This document shows positions 10,736 to 26,128 of a stretch of DNA of 64,000 bases, piece after piece. The first letter of the stretch is position 1, and each line of letters opens with the position of its first letter. The DNA comes from Erythrobasidium yunnanense (Eukaryota > Basidiomycota > Cystobasidiomycetes > Erythrobasidiales > Erythrobasidiaceae). The notes under the pieces are model-generated. The model saw nothing but the letters and a program-made list of their open reading frames with translations. It searched no databases and was not told the origin of the DNA. The stretch covers positions 1,840,471-1,904,470 of the forward strand of contig BCJC01000005.1 of NCBI GenBank assembly GCA_001600175.1. The letters are read 5' to 3'. Made by a program: the position numbers and the translations under genes.

Positions 10736-10962
10736 GCTCAATGCACTATGGTGTAGGACTGAGGGAGAGAGGGAAAGGCAAGGTCGGACAAAAACAGCAG
10801 TTTCAAGAATCGAGGGGGCATTGAAGTAAGTAGATTGCAGTAGATTAGATGTAGCTAGTCATATCTACAACGTGTATCTGGTGCTCCAAAGTCTTGTGCT
10901 ACGTTCTTCGATGCTGCTTTGCCTGTTTTCTCTGATTGACAATCTAGATCTTGTTCTGAATC
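10736..10962. promoter_or_regulatory. Bidirectional promoter HP1/NCL1
   Basis: 227 bases separate the divergent start codons of HP1 and NCL1, so both promoters must lie here or overlap transcribed leaders. Confidence 0.5.
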
Positions 10963-14247
<3,285 letters not shown>

Positions 14248-14354
14248 CGCAACGTTATCTTTAGCTGTACATAGAAGCTACATGACAACTCATTCTTGCT
14301 GTCTTTCCATGCCCTTCCTTGTTCGGACTATTGCGTGTGTCAAGCTGATACTGC

Positions 14355-17083
14355 TCATGCGCCAAGCACAATCTGTTGACCTTTCCCGCCATTGTCAGCT
14401 ATCGGTGCCTTAGATGCAGTCCGACGCTTCTCCATCGCTCTTAATGCAAGATGCGCAAAGTGACCACCTACGACAGGTCTTGCCCTAAAACCAGGCGAAG
14501 TACCATCGACCGTATCATACCGATCACTGAATGGAGCGTCCCTGCATGCATGTGTGAGTATCACCTTTTGAAGAGCTGGGATGCAGCTTACGCTCTACCA
14601 GCTTTCAGATATGAAGCTACGCCTTCGATGAGCATGTTTGCTACAGTCTCATTGGAGGTCGCTGCTGCACTCCACATTAGCCAGTCCGTCTTTGTCTGCG
14701 TACGCCGGGAGTCTAACGGTCTGTACGCGTCGAGTCAATCTCTGCCAGATTACGATCAGTACTGACGACTTACATGCCGTAGGCGTGCTGCTGGGTCGGA
14801 TAGAACAGGTCTTGCTCCTGATATACATCTTCAGGTACGAGTTGTATGCCTAATAGCCTGCAAACACCGACAGAAGTTCAGTAAGCGCAACGACTACTCG
14901 CCTAAGTAGACGTACTTCTCCGCATAGAGGTTATAAGCTAGCATCCAGGTATCTTGCTCATCATAGCTGAGCAATAGATGTTTCGGTACAGGCTCAGGAC
15001 GAGGCTTCTTCTTCTTCTTTTTCTTGTCCTTCTTGTTCTTTTTCTTGTTCTTGCTTGCCTCTTCGATCTCCCCATGGCGAAGACTAGTAGATGTAGCCAT
15101 CTCCCTCCATTTCTGGATATACTCCTGTGCAGCTGTACGATAGATAGACCCATCTCTCCCGACAAGATCGGCGAGTTCGCCCATTGCATATATGCCTATT
15201 CCGCCTTTGAGCGCCAGTGAAGAAGAGTTCGTGATTGGTCCCATGAAGTCTGACCAATTGACAAAACTCAGTCTGGCTACCGTAGGTGTATGATCAGCTT
15301 ACCGTCAGTAGACAGCTGAGATTCCGGAATGAGTGCCTTCCGCATGAGGTATTCCGTCCATTTCTCGAATAAACCATAGTATTGTTGTATGAGGCTATTA
15401 TCGCCAGTAGCTTGTGCATGCGCCAGCGCGATGATGAGGATATTCCCACTTTCTTCAACAGGCATATGCGAGTCTTTTCCGTCCGATGGACCCGTAGCGT
15501 ACGGATAGTGATCTCCTAGATCGTGTGCACAAGCTGCATATTCGGCACCTTGGGCTTGATAGCGGAGCAGTGGCTCAATGAGCCATTTCAAATATTGAGG
15601 AGCGGCGTAGAGGAAGAGAGGCATAGCGGGATAGATCACGTCGACGGTATTCAAATTCCCGTCCGAGGAGATCTCTTTCATCCATGCTTGGATAGAGGAG
15701 GGTGATGAGCCTGTTAACTCGATGGATGCGAAGGCTTGTCGCATGCTTAAGGCGCAGATCTTGGCATAGGAGTCGGAGACGGAAGATGCTTCGTGGTAGA
15801 TCATCAAATCGAGCGCTTTGGCAGCGGCGAGAGATACGGCGTAGTCATCGTGGAAAGCTTGTAGCTGGACAAGGGCGATTCATTTTCAGCTAACACGCTG
15901 CATGATCCAGGTTTACGAGCGTATACCCACAGCATTCTGCCAAGTTCCATAGTGCGCGTAGTACAGCAAGCTCAGCGACTGCACTTCCTCGACAACGCTA
16001 GGTCGGTAGCTGATTGCTGGATCTCTGACATGTCCGATGATGAAGCGGACAGTCTTCACTTCTGCAGACCTCGAAGGGACCACAAAAGACTGCGCGAAGG
16101 CAATCACTGGCCAATTGTCGCCGATTCGGCGGTAGTCTCGATCAGCGCCGTTGTCTAATGTACCATTCTTGATGAAGCTGTTGCGGACTGCATGATGTCC
16201 GCCGGTTTTGTATGTCAGTCCTTCGCGCTTGACCCAATTATCAGCTTGATAAGCTGTAAAAGATCGATTGCAAAGCTTACAGCTTCGGCTGCCAGAACCG
16301 CTCGGCCAGACATGATCTGCTCGTTGCGCTCATCGAAGAGCTGGGGCGCATATAGCTCTATAGTATGGTACACCAGTGACTTCGTGCTGCCTGTCTGCCA
16401 GAAGGCCGGCATATTACCATCCGAACAGACGTGCTCTACCCAACTTTGACATTCAGAATCATCCGACGATCTGGTCTGAGAGTTGCTGCCTACCTCCAGA
16501 TATGTCTGTATAGACCGTGATACGGCGCTCTTTGCTCGACTGCTTCGATGCTGCCGCGCTGATCTCGTAGAAAGAGAAAGGAAGGGACTGCTTGACTGGA
16601 TCATCCGGGTCTACAGGTGTGAAGAATGTCACATTGAACTGTATATCTGCAGCTTGAAAGCCGAAGACAGTCCTGGTAGCTGAAAACTACGCAGATCAGT
16701 TAGCGCGTCATGCCAGATACGCATCATCTGCAGGGGCGCACCTTATAGAACAACTGCCTAGCTATCTTCTGACCATACTGGGCTGGATTGCCCATGAAAG
16801 TATACGTCTGCTCATCGACTCTGATAAAGCCGGTCCAACCGAGGTCCTGGCCAGCCCAGAACTGCGGCCATCTTCCAGCTAGATGAGGTTCATCAGATCC
16901 AACAGGCAGCCATGCTGATAAGTAAGGGCTCTTGACAGCTAGCGGGAGAGATGGAACAGGATCGTTTATGAAGAAGCCGAGGTCATCATGCAGATCAGGA
17001 GTAGCAGCTACTAAGTAGGTAGAGAGATTTGTGAAAAGATGTATCAGTAAGGCTAGACATGTCAGAATCTGGGAGCTGAACAT
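14355..17083 (-). CDS. gtaA: Secreted glutaminase A
   Basis: Nine exons: 17083-16742, 16686-16494, 16435-16281, 16227-15931, 15864-15303, 15249-14916, 14857-14774, 14720-14592 and 14541-14355, giving 760 residues. A signal peptide (MFSSQILTCLALLIHLFTN...) is followed by the fungal GtaA architecture: TPVDPDDPVKQSLPFSF, VYTDISGEHVCSDGN, AVRNSFIKNGTLDNG, LSLLYYAHYGTWQNA, then the (alpha/alpha) toroid landmarks YPAMPLFLYAAPQYLKWLI, DLGDHYPYATG, MPVEESGNILI, QDTWMLAYNLYAEK and YGIPLDSR. The enzyme hydrolyses glutamine outside the cell. A poly-Lys block (about 22 residues, near + strand 15001-15057) interrupts the region just before the QDTW motif and is unusual for a secreted enzyme. Only 146 bases separate it from the divergent HPR1 gene. 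Confidence 0.92.
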
Positions 17084-17229
17084 GTCAGACCGAAAGAGAC
17101 CTCGGAGCTCTCTCTTTCTTCTGGCTACAGAATCTGAATTAAAGACCTCAAGTAGCAATCGCGACGATATTGCTACGAGCACGAACGTCTTAAGTTTTGC
17201 GGAAGAGCGAAGACAAGCTGCCCGCCAGG
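17084..17229. promoter_or_regulatory. Bidirectional promoter gtaA/HPR1
   Basis: 146 bases lie between the divergent start codons of the glutaminase and THO genes. Confidence 0.45.
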
Positions 17230-19841
17230 ATGGCAGACCGCGCTGGTCCGAGCAACCCAGTAGCAGCATTCGGTGCATACAGCAGCGCCGTCAAGCGAGA
17301 GCTGCAGAATCTAGTCGCATCCTTTGAAGAACGAAGAATTGGAAGAAGCGATACAGCAGCTTTGACGCAGGCTGAGCTGGATGGTCTGGTCGATGGAATC
17401 TTGGAAAGACTGCCGGCATACGAGAACGCGCAGGATGTGACGAGAGTTACACTGGAGAAAGCTCTAGAGAACACTGTCATCAACTTGGTATGGCTTTCCC
17501 ACAAGCTAGATTGCTGTTCCAGAAGCTGACTTTCCTGCCTGGCCGCAGCCTTCATCGATTTCCGGGGACTGGCAAGACGATGAAGCTCATTTCCTACTAT
17601 ACCACGATGTCCTCGATATTCTAATCGCCTGCGTCAATCGCCAGCTGGTACAGAGCTCTCTCGGCATGGAGACGCTCGAACTGTTACTCGAAGCGCAGAC
17701 GGTCCAAAATGCAGAACGTCTCTTCACCTACCTAGAGACAAGGATGGACAGACTGACAGAAGGCATGATGCCCGGCAAGGGCAAAGCGCTCGTCATACTT
17801 CGGACGCTAAACGACCTCCTTCGACGACTCAGCAAGTCAACACATACGGTCTTCTGTGGTCGGATACTGCTCTTTCTAGCTAGCATATTCCCGCTAGGCG
17901 AGAGAAGTGGAGTCAATCTGCGAGGCGAATTCAACAAAGAGAACATCACATACTTCGAGCCAGAGGAGCCTCGGCCGGAAGAGGAAATGAAAGCGGACGA
18001 AGACACAGATATGGAAGACGAGAAGGAAGAGAACGATGCCAAGAAGGAGAAGAATGGGAAGAAGTCAGCCGACAAGCCAAAGATACAGGTCGAGGCACCT
18101 GAAGATGGAGAAGAAGTAGAGTCGATGGATCTCGACGCGTCTATGAAAGCTGCAGCGGGCTCTGATGGAGCACAAATATCACCTACGCATCAAGTCGACA
18201 AGAAGCGAGCATCGAACGAGCCTGAGTTCTACACCCTCTTCTGGTCATTACAGCGCTACTTCTCAAACCCTCAATCGCTGTTCACATCCTCTATTCCTCC
18301 TAATCTACCTCCTATACTGCTGACTTTCGCAACCTCCTTCCCTTCTGTACCTACATTAGCGAAAGACGGCTCTGTTTCAGGAAAGAGCACAGCGGCGGCC
18401 ACGCCCAACCTCACTCTACTGAGAGAAGGGATACAGAAAATGCTCTTTGTGTTTGGAGAAGCTAGTAAGAAAGAAAAGGCGCTGCAAGGTGCGACGAAAG
18501 AGAAGGAAGGATCGGGAAGAGGCAGTAGAGAAAAGAAGACTTCGGAAGCAGAAGTAAAGAAGATGTTCTTTTATCCGAAGTTTCTGACTAGCAAAGCCCT
18601 TATAGACCTGGAGGTATGCTTCCATCAAACAACCGAATGCTTGGGCTGCACCTAGCTTACTTGCGCTGTCGGCAGATCGCGGATGCGAAGTTCCGCAAGC
18701 AAGTGCTTGTACAGTGCCTAATACTGTTCCAATACCTCAACTCCTTCACGGAAGCAGCCAAGGTGAAACAAGCAGCTGCGCTCGGTACGAACGTCAACAG
18801 GTCGCTCCTTCTGCCTTACAAGCTATCTGAAGCCGATGTAAGTCCGAACACTCGTCAGTTATGAGAGTGACTGACCAACTTCGACGAACAGCACAAATGG
18901 ATCAAGGAGCTTGAAGCTCGTGTCTATACGGAGATCTCGCGGACGCCAACGGACGGTGAGTCTTTCGTCAAGACTGTTAGAGTACTTCTGCAAGGCGAGA
19001 GGAATTGGGTATGCACTTCACTCCGGCCTTGTCAAACTCCAGGGCTTACCATGTTTTCAGATCCGATGGAAAGCCACCTCTTGCCAATTGTTTGAGAAGC
19101 CTCCTCTACCACAAGAAGCGAGTACAAACGCCGCTACCCAGAAGAAGCGCCTAGAAGCTCCCATCCCAAGCTATCCGCACAAAGCAGGAACAGCTGCGCT
19201 CTCGCGCTTGTGGAAGCATGAGAAGACTTCGATTCAGGACCATGTTAATCAAGGCAAGGACAGCGATCTCGATAGACTGCTCGAACAGGCGAAACACCTT
19301 AGTGGCTCGATTGCATTCCGGAAAGAAGAGCTGAAAGAGGATGGGAAGTCCGAGGCTGAATATGCGAGCGATGCAGAGCTAGCGGGCCTTGTGGAGGTGA
19401 GCATACTTCGTCTCGGAATTCCTATACAAGCTGAAAATGTTACGCTAGCGACACGCCTCCTTGGCCTGGCGCATACTTCGACTCGTATCATCCACACATA
19501 TGCACCTCTTCAGCAAGATCGGCGTGATGGACATGGATAAGCTGATCGAAGAGATGTCCAAGCCTCCACCCGCTGCGCTCGGTACTCCAGCCGCTTCAGG
19601 CGCCAGCGCCGCTTCTACGACGTCTGCGACGCTGCTTGCGCCCAGCGAGTTAGATAGAACAAAGAGCGAAGAATCCACGTCCAGAGTCGCTACTCCAATT
19701 CCTGCTGTGTCTGAGCTTGCAGAAGGTGAAAGTTCGGCTGTTCTGGATGCACCCTCGCCAGCTGCAAACAAGAGGCCGCGAGCGGACTCAAATATGGAAG
19801 TGGACCATGACGAAGCGAAGAAGCAAAAGACGAGCCAGTAG
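17230..19841 (+). CDS. HPR1: THO complex subunit 1 (THOC1/Hpr1)
   Basis: Six exons, all joined in phase 0: 17230-17487, 17549-18613, 18676-18837, 18892-19008, 19061-19396 and 19449-19841, giving 776 residues. THOC1 family landmarks are LLYHDVLDILIACVNRQ, then the segment from 17720 to 17960 (RLFTYLETRMDRLTEGM; LNDLLRRLSKSTHTVFCGR; FPLGERSGVNLRGEFN), then a conserved FYTLFWSLQRYFSNP and the late IRWKATSCQLFEKPP. Acidic Lys/Glu/Asp-rich linkers separate them. THO couples transcription elongation to mRNP assembly and export in the nucleus and limits R-loops. The C-terminus (exon 6) is Ala/Ser/Thr-rich and ends in a short basic KKQK run. Confidence 0.9.
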
Positions 19842-19924
19842 TATAAGAGAAGCACGCTATGTATCGCAGGTGTAACGGTTGGTAATTACAGCGACCACGG
19901 AGCGGAATGGACCCATCGACTCTG

Positions 19925-19943
19925 TCTCTCTCTCTCTCTCTCT
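19925..19943. repeat. (TC)n microsatellite
   Basis: A pure TC run of about 19 bases, with a wider CT-rich flank, lies between HPR1 and the next gene on the opposite strand. Confidence 0.85.
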
Positions 19944-19945
19944 TT

Positions 19946-20383
19946 TCATTCCTTGATCTTGGCATCCTTCGTCTTCCCACTTGACAAGTAGACGTAGCTC
20001 AACGCAGCGTACACTAACGCAGGACCCCAATGGCCTATCAAAGGGGAATGGTCGGCTTCTCCGTACTTCAGGTAGATCACTCCATCACCTCCAGCCACGA
20101 TGACTCCTGCAACGCCCACAAGGCCTACTGCTCTTCTATCTCCTAGCACCGCAAAGATGAGCAGCATGATGCCGATAGCGATGTCCCGCAAGCCCGCAGC
20201 CGCGATGAAAGCTTTGGCCGGTGTGTTGTTGGCATCGATAGGCACGCCAAAGTTACTGGCTGCGCTGATGGGGTATACGATGAGCTGGACTCCAAGGGTG
20301 ATGGCGATGCCTGCAAAGATCAGAGCCAGGTAACGCAGCTTGCCCGTCAAAGCTACCGGAGCTGTTGTCACTTTGACCATCAT
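19946..20383 (-). CDS. DUF4267-like four-helix membrane protein, copy 1
   Basis: A single open exon of 145 residues (MMVKVTTAPVALTGKLRY...). Four hydrophobic segments are evident: LALIFAGIAITLGVQLIVYP, AKAFIAAAGLRDIAIGIMLL, AVGLVGVAGVIVAGGDGVIY and GPALVYAALSYVYL. The motif ALGxRDIAIG / AAGLRDIAIG and the GDGVIYLKYG turn match small fungal membrane proteins annotated as DUF4267, whose function is unknown to me. It is intronless, unlike most neighbours. A diverged copy lies 330 bases upstream on the same strand. Confidence 0.75.
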   Translation of the reverse strand: MMVKVTTAPVALTGKLRYLALIFAGIAITLGVQLIVYPISAASNFGVPIDANNTPAKAFIAAAGLRDIAIGIMLLIFAVLGDRRAVGLVGVAGVIVAGGDGVIYLKYGEADHSPLIGHWGPALVYAALSYVYLSSGKTKDAKIKE

Positions 20384-20712
20384 GAGGATGCTTTGAGCTT
20401 ATATTGGTATTGAAGCCAAGTCAACGGAGATTGCAAGCTTTGTCAGATGTATGTAGACCCTTTGTCTGCGATCCAGCTGTCGGCCCAGACACGACTTCCA
20501 CAAATCTATTTGTTTTATAGTGGTTGCCTGCTGCATCTAGGATCTATGAGTCTAGAGCTCTGAGTTCACAAGAGCTTAACTGAGTAACTACGCTATGTTC
20601 CAACCCGTTCCCGCAGCTTTGCGCTGTAACCGCTACAACCTACAAGTCTCTAGCCATAGCTATCTAATAGACACACATATAGTTCTTCTTCTGATATTCT
20701 CTGCCTGCTGTT
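20384..20712. other. Intergenic region between DUF4267-like copies
   Basis: About 329 bases with the promoter of copy 1 and the 3' end of copy 2. No other feature seen. Confidence 0.35.
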
Positions 20713-21156
20713 TTATCGCTTCTTGAGGATATTGGATCTTCCAGTTCGCAAGGATAGAAAAGCCAACAGGGTAGCACCAGCAGCTCCTCCCCAATGAATT
20801 GGCAAATGCATAGAAGGCTTCTCGGAGTATCTTAGAGCGATAAGACCGTCTGCGATGGTGACGATTGCGCCTGCTACCATCATGTATCCGACACTTCTTC
20901 TATCCTTGTTCAGCGTTAAGGCAAGAGCCACACCACCCAGAGCGATATCTCGAGCTCCCAGAGCCGACACATATGCATGTCCGATAGTCCCGCTACGCGC
21001 GTCCGAAGTAGAGGGTACGGGAATTCCGTAGAAAAGCGCCAGAGCTGAAGGATACATGGTCGCAAAGATGCCCATTGCGGTGACGCCTGCTGAAGCACCC
21101 AGACACGCCAGATAGAGGTTCCCCGAGAGAGGTGCAAGGGCAGGAAGGGATGTCAT
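20713..21156 (-). CDS. DUF4267-like four-helix membrane protein, copy 2
   Basis: An intronless frame of 147 residues from MTSLPALAPLSGNLYLA. It has the same order of elements as the downstream copy: a hydrophobic first helix, SALGARDIALGGVALAL, a dibasic loop KDRRSVGYMMVAGAIV, ADGLIALRYSE, and PIHWGGAAGATLLAFLSL. The paired motifs [AS]ALGxRDIALG and [GA]DGxIxLxY are shared with copy 1, which shows an old tandem duplication. I prefer the ATG at 21156 because it removes a charged 13-residue extension and matches copy 1 better. Function unknown; an inner-membrane protein. Confidence 0.75.
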   Translation of the reverse strand: MTSLPALAPLSGNLYLACLGASAGVTAMGIFATMYPSALALFYGIPVPSTSDARSGTIGHAYVSALGARDIALGGVALALTLNKDRRSVGYMMVAGAIVTIADGLIALRYSEKPSMHLPIHWGGAAGATLLAFLSLRTGRSNILKKR

Positions 21157-21508
21157 CTTGAGCCTGGAGTATTGGCCTGTTTCGAGCAATCTCAACCTAA
21201 GTTTCTCGCTGTTGTAGCACGTATACTAACTCAAGAGAATGGCAGTGCAAGGGTAAAGACGAGAAAGAAGGCGTGAAGGCAAACAGCAAGCAAGTTGAAA
21301 CAGCGATCTGCGTCATCGACACGATACGTGCCTGATGACTAATCGATGCAGCGAAGAATACACGCGTAGTCTGTATACATTTATCGTGTGTTGCAAGGCA
21401 TGTCTGAATTCCTATGCGTTCTTTGCTGCTGCGAATCGCTTCTGCATGTGGGACACGATGCTGAGGGATCTTTAGCAATGTCTGGTGAGAATAGACCGAA
21501 CGAGCTCA
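21157..21508. other. Intergenic region
   Basis: About 352 bases holding the promoter of DUF4267 copy 2 and the 3' end of the GST gene. No gene recognised. Confidence 0.35.
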
Positions 21509-22384
21509 CTATTCCGTGTCAAACGTCTCCTTCCAAGAAGGTCTCGACAGCAAGGCTTCGGTATACTTTGCGAATGTTGGGTATTCCCCGGAAGCCGAGA
21601 ACAGTTCTTCATGCAAATTGGTGTGAGAGAAGACTTCGATCTGAGATTCTTTCTTCGATAGGGCGTGCAGCCTGCCGACGAAGGGAGCAATGCTAATATC
21701 TGTAGTTCCGGGTTCCTTCCCGTGCCAGAAAGGCCCGACCTTCGTCTGCGCTTGTCGCGTTTTGAGGAGGACCTCAATTTCCTTGATACCCTTCTTGAGG
21801 GCATCGCTGTCAATGGGCTTGCCACCATACAAAGCTGGACCGACGGGGCCTTGGACTACTTGGAAGTACCTCTCAGCGAAATATCGACCTTGAGCTGAAA
21901 ATACTGGCATTAGCGCACCGCCTTTACTGGATAGACTCGGAGACGATGCTTACCTTTTTCGATAGAGTCAGTCGACGATATCTCACGAGCACTACGCTCA
22001 TGCGCGAGATCTGCGATGAGTTCGAGAAGGACGCCAGACTCTGGGATTCGAGGAACCCCGGTCGAGTTCTCATCTTGACCGCCAATCTGGAGAACAGGCA
22101 CTTTACTCGCGATGTTGACCTTTTCATTGTACCAAGATGGCTTATTTTGGAGGTCGATCTCGTAAATGGAATGCTTGAGGCCGGTCTCCTTCAATGCCAG
22201 AGTAGCCCGCTGTGCCCAAGGACAGATTCTAGCGGAGAAGTCGTGGTATATCAGCTGATCTTCTCGTTATGTGCAAGCCAAGTGGTGGTGTCCTCCTTAT
22301 AGGTCAACCAAGCAGCCAACCAACCATGAGTTCAGCTTACCTCGAGCTGTACAGCAGAAGTGGGCTTTCGACTGCGGCGGCCAT
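21509..22384 (-). CDS. Glutathione S-transferase family protein
   Basis: Three exons, 22384-22341, 22228-21954 and 21894-21509, giving 234 residues. The N-terminal thioredoxin-like half reads LLLYSSRICPWAQRATLALKE, where the Cys of ICPWAQ sits at the catalytic position of omega-type GSTs, followed by IYEIDLQNKPSWY, KVPVLQIGG and the cis-Pro/Glu-Ser glutathione-binding turn (RIPESGVLLELIAD). The C-terminal helical half includes RYFAERYFQVVQGP and DISIAPFVGRLHAL. Such enzymes act in thiol transfer, detoxification or stress. The first intron needs the acceptor at 22229 to reach the CPWAQ frame, and other junctions fail. Cytosolic; substrate unknown. Confidence 0.85.
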
Positions 22385-22828
22385 AATAAGTTACTATTGA
22401 TGAAAGAAGAGTGATATTGCTGAAAGGTTGGCGAGAAGTCTGAAGGAAAGGCGCATTAGAGCCTGTCAATCGCGCCAACGGCTCCCGGATGTGGGCGGCA
22501 CGTGACAGATTACTGAGACACTCTGATGACTGTCCGGAGTTCGGAGATGATAGAGCAGCTGTCATACGCCAGCCCGATATCTCCTTGCCAGATCTCCAGC
22601 CAGGGCCCAAGCTCCGTCTAGATCAGTCGTGACAGACTGACCGTGTGCAGAGAAGCGCCAGCTGATGGATCCAGATGATCGATCCACGGATAATAGCAGA
22701 TACGGCGCCATAGAACATAGTCGTATCACGATTTTAGTTGTTTGACGAGAAGGAGGTTGCGTGCAGAAAGTTTGCGTATAGGTAGGGATAACGAGCGGTA
22801 TATACTATAGACAGCAGAGATACCTCAA
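22385..22828. other. Intergenic region
   Basis: About 444 bases with the GST promoter and the 3' end of the S49 peptidase gene. A 92-codon frame here has no recognisable features. Confidence 0.35.
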
Positions 22829-25800
22829 CTAAGTCGGGGACACTCTGGACATTTCTGCTCGCATCCACGCTCTCCGTTTCGCCTTTGGACCGATTCCCAT
22901 CCCCCTACGGACATCAGCTAGACCCAGCGAGTCCAGCTCTTCGATCAGGGTTTTCGAAGCGGCATTGACCACCCAGCTTGCCAGAGCCATCTTAATATAG
23001 GTAGGGAGAAGGAAGATAGAAGCCGCTGGGTCGGTGATCGCATCACCTTTGCTTGAAGCCTCTTTGTAGAGCTGCCAGAAACTCTTTTCGACTGGGAATT
23101 GCTTGAGGTCGACATCGATGGGCATGACGACTTGATTGTCTTCCGTAATCTCGTACTTGATACCTGGAAGGATCTCTTCCACAGCTTGAGCATCCGATAG
23201 TTCAGGATTTTCGAGCTTCTTCTCCGCCAGCGAGCGTGTCTGTGGGTGTATACGCTTGTTAGAGTATGCGTGCATGTGTGTATTTCAGCTTCGTACCAGG
23301 AACACTTCCGCAGCTAGAGCAGCTGCATCTCGAATACCTCCGAGCCCGTCTATCAAGCCTCGTCCAAGCGGGCCCATAACCGGCAGTTGGACTTCTAGCT
23401 CCTGCTCGACCTTCTGTGTGTCATCATTTGTTCCCGCAAGCGTTTCTGGCGGTGCATATGGCGACAGCTCCTGGCCTTCGCTCATCTGCACAGACTGGGC
23501 ATTGTCGTCTATGTGCGGCAGGCGGACGGTGCCGGGCAGATCCGCGGCAGCAGCGAGGCCCTTATTTGCATCGGCTAGCAAGTCGAAAGCCATCTGACCC
23601 GTATAGACTCGTCCTCCGGCGAGATACTGAATAAGATCCTTGTGAATCTCCCTGCCTTCGACAACTCTGTCCTGGAAGTCTCGATACATCTCGTCTATGT
23701 GTTTTCGATACTTTGCCAACTTGCTACCCGTCAATTCTTTTGTAGGATCTTGGAAATCCGAGCCAGTAAAGAAAGACTGGAGGGTGATGTGCAGTTTGTC
23801 CAGAAATGATGTTGCGAAGACCGGTCGCAGAGCGGCTACACCGATGGAGCCAGTGATAGTACTCGCTGAAATACAAGACATGCTTAGCTACGCGCCCTCG
23901 GATCTGTGCGTAAGAGCCTCACGATGAGCCATGATAGCATCCCTGTCAATGGAAGCTTAGCGGGTCTGATGATGGAAAAAAAAAAAGGGAGTGGACTCAC
24001 GCATGACAAGCACTGAGATAGCCTCCACTGGCTGCAGAATTGGCGAAACTGGCCACAACAACTTTGCCTTTGCTCTTCAGGTCTTGGACAGCCTGATCGA
24101 TAGAGTCGCTATCAACGACTCCACCACCCCCAGAGTCAATCCGAAGCACGACACATCCAATGTCGTCGTCTTCTCCAGCTTGCCGTAAGCCCCGTACGAC
24201 CTGAAGTGCACGAGTCAGCTCGGCAAGAATACGCAAACTATGCACTTACAGATCCTGCATCGTATTCGCCAGTTTCGCCGATCGTACCCATCAGATGTAC
24301 AACACCCACTTCAAGAACAGGTTCTTTGCTCCGTTGCATCGCCTTCTCCATGACTTTACAGTAGTGGTAGAAGCCCTATAGAACAATCAGATTCAGTGTC
24401 GATGAGTTTTGTAAGTGACATACCATCATCTTATTATCGTCCGAGCCACCAAAATCTGGTTCCCGTATGCTGTCAAGAATGTAGCTCCTATAGGAGATCC
24501 CTGTAACCTGCGACGGCATAGATTGTTAGTGATATCTAGGAAACTTCAATCGCACATACGAGGCCATTCTCGACCGCTTCCTGAGCGGAGAAGGGTCCTT
24601 CGAAACTGAGTTTCTTGATCTAAGAAAGCTATCAACGCATGCTCGAGAGCGTCTTATGTTCCGATTCACCTTCTCGAATGCCTCGTCCTTTACAAGCGGC
24701 ACCTTCGGCGCTGCAATGATGTCTGCCGGAACAGCAACAACATCGCCCGCAGCTTCCATTGCTAACGCTGCCAACTCTTCGGGCGTATCTGGGAGCTTTT
24801 GTGACATGTCATCGGGTAAAGGTATGTCTACCTGTGCTATTGGGTTGTCTCCTTCTTCTACCGGACTGGCTGCCAAAACTGAATCTGCGATGGCCGTGGC
24901 ATCGTGTATCGCTAGTAAAGGTACTTTGGTATCCGGGAAACCCTGCATCTCTATCTTGGGCAGTTCTCTACCAAAGCGGTTCCGCCCAATGCGCGCCAGC
25001 ATCAGATCGTTCAGCGAGTTGATCAATTCTTGTTGATTCTTGGTTTGCGGCTCCGATAGCCTTTCGGACGTATACTGCGCAATGAACGACTTGTACTCTT
25101 CCCTAGCTTCTGCTTGTACTTTGATACCGAGCCAGTCGATAAGCCTGCGGAAGAAGGGGATTTGACTAGATACACCGACCAGCGGTACATCTCCAGAAGG
25201 CTGCATGTAAATCTCGTTGAATGCTGAGGCCAGTGCATACTGCGCTTGACTTTCGAAACTATCTGTGAATGCGATGCTCCTCCAGTTTTCCGCGCCCAGC
25301 TGTTCGGCCTTGTATCTATTCAGTTCTTCTATCGCGTCTGCGACTTCTTCTATCTGGGCTAAGCCTAGAGAGTAGGCAGTTTGTACAGTTGGTGCTGATA
25401 GGCTGGAGAAGTCCGCTACGATGCCTTTCTAGTAAAGCCAAGATCTATCAACGCGCTTTCTCGTAGTCGGGCTTCTCTCAACGCACTATGCGATCATCTG
25501 CCATAGCCCAGTTCAGACCTTTGACGACTTCGAATAGCGTCATGATCCTTGCCGGTTCATCGCTGCCTCCACCGCTAGAGAAGAGTAGATTGCTTAAGGT
25601 CGTAGCGGAGCTCTTCGCCTCGACAATAGATCCATCGTAGACTTTCCAGTAAAGGTACGTATCTTCGTGTATCTGGAAGGGACAGTGTACTCTGAATGCT
25701 GTCCGAGCTTCAATCGAGAAAGCACGGTCACACCTTGTCGCGCTTTCGAGCAGCCAGCAAGGCCGACGTGTATGAAGTCCCCAGATACAGTAAAGAAGCA

Positions 25801-26000
25801 CCGAAGAGCAAAGACTTGCGATGTTTGCCTACAAAAGCTATGCTTGTGTAGGTCCGAGTCCCTTGAAATCTGGCATAACGGGCTTTGAAGGACGACGAAG
25901 CCGGTGGTTTACTGGATGTAGCTGCGTTGGAAGTCGTTGATGTATTGCTACTCTGCGAAGTCGGGCCAGCGGGAGGAGAGCTGCTCGAAGGATCTGACAT
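22829..26000 (-). CDS. SppA-like S49 family peptidase (double-domain)
   Basis: Ten exons: 26000-25732, 25691-25487, 25428-24670, 24619-24560, 24507-24424, 24375-24250, 24200-24001, 23942-23923, 23865-23297 and 23239-22829, giving 900 residues. A Ser/Thr/Pro-rich start precedes a hydrophobic segment (SLLFGASLLYLGTSYTSALL) and then two SppA folds. The N-terminal fold carries EEYKSFIAQYTSERLSEP, where Lys271 aligns with the general base of bacterial SppA. The C-terminal fold has the nucleophile motif SAASGGYL (Ser about 559) after RIDSGGGG, then PSTITGSIGV and FFTGSDF. This Ser/Lys pair is the catalytic dyad of the family, which degrades signal peptides in bacteria. In a fungus, a mitochondrial or other membrane location is an inference from the N-terminus. 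Exon 8 is only 20 bases. Confidence 0.88.
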
Positions 26001-26128
26001 GTGTCAAAGCGAGACAAAGACCGGACCTCGTCCAAGTACCGAATAGATTGCATAAGTAATAGCTACAGAGAAGAAAATATACTAGCAGACAGGAATTGAA
26101 CGGCATGGGTATATTGCTAACTCGTTTT

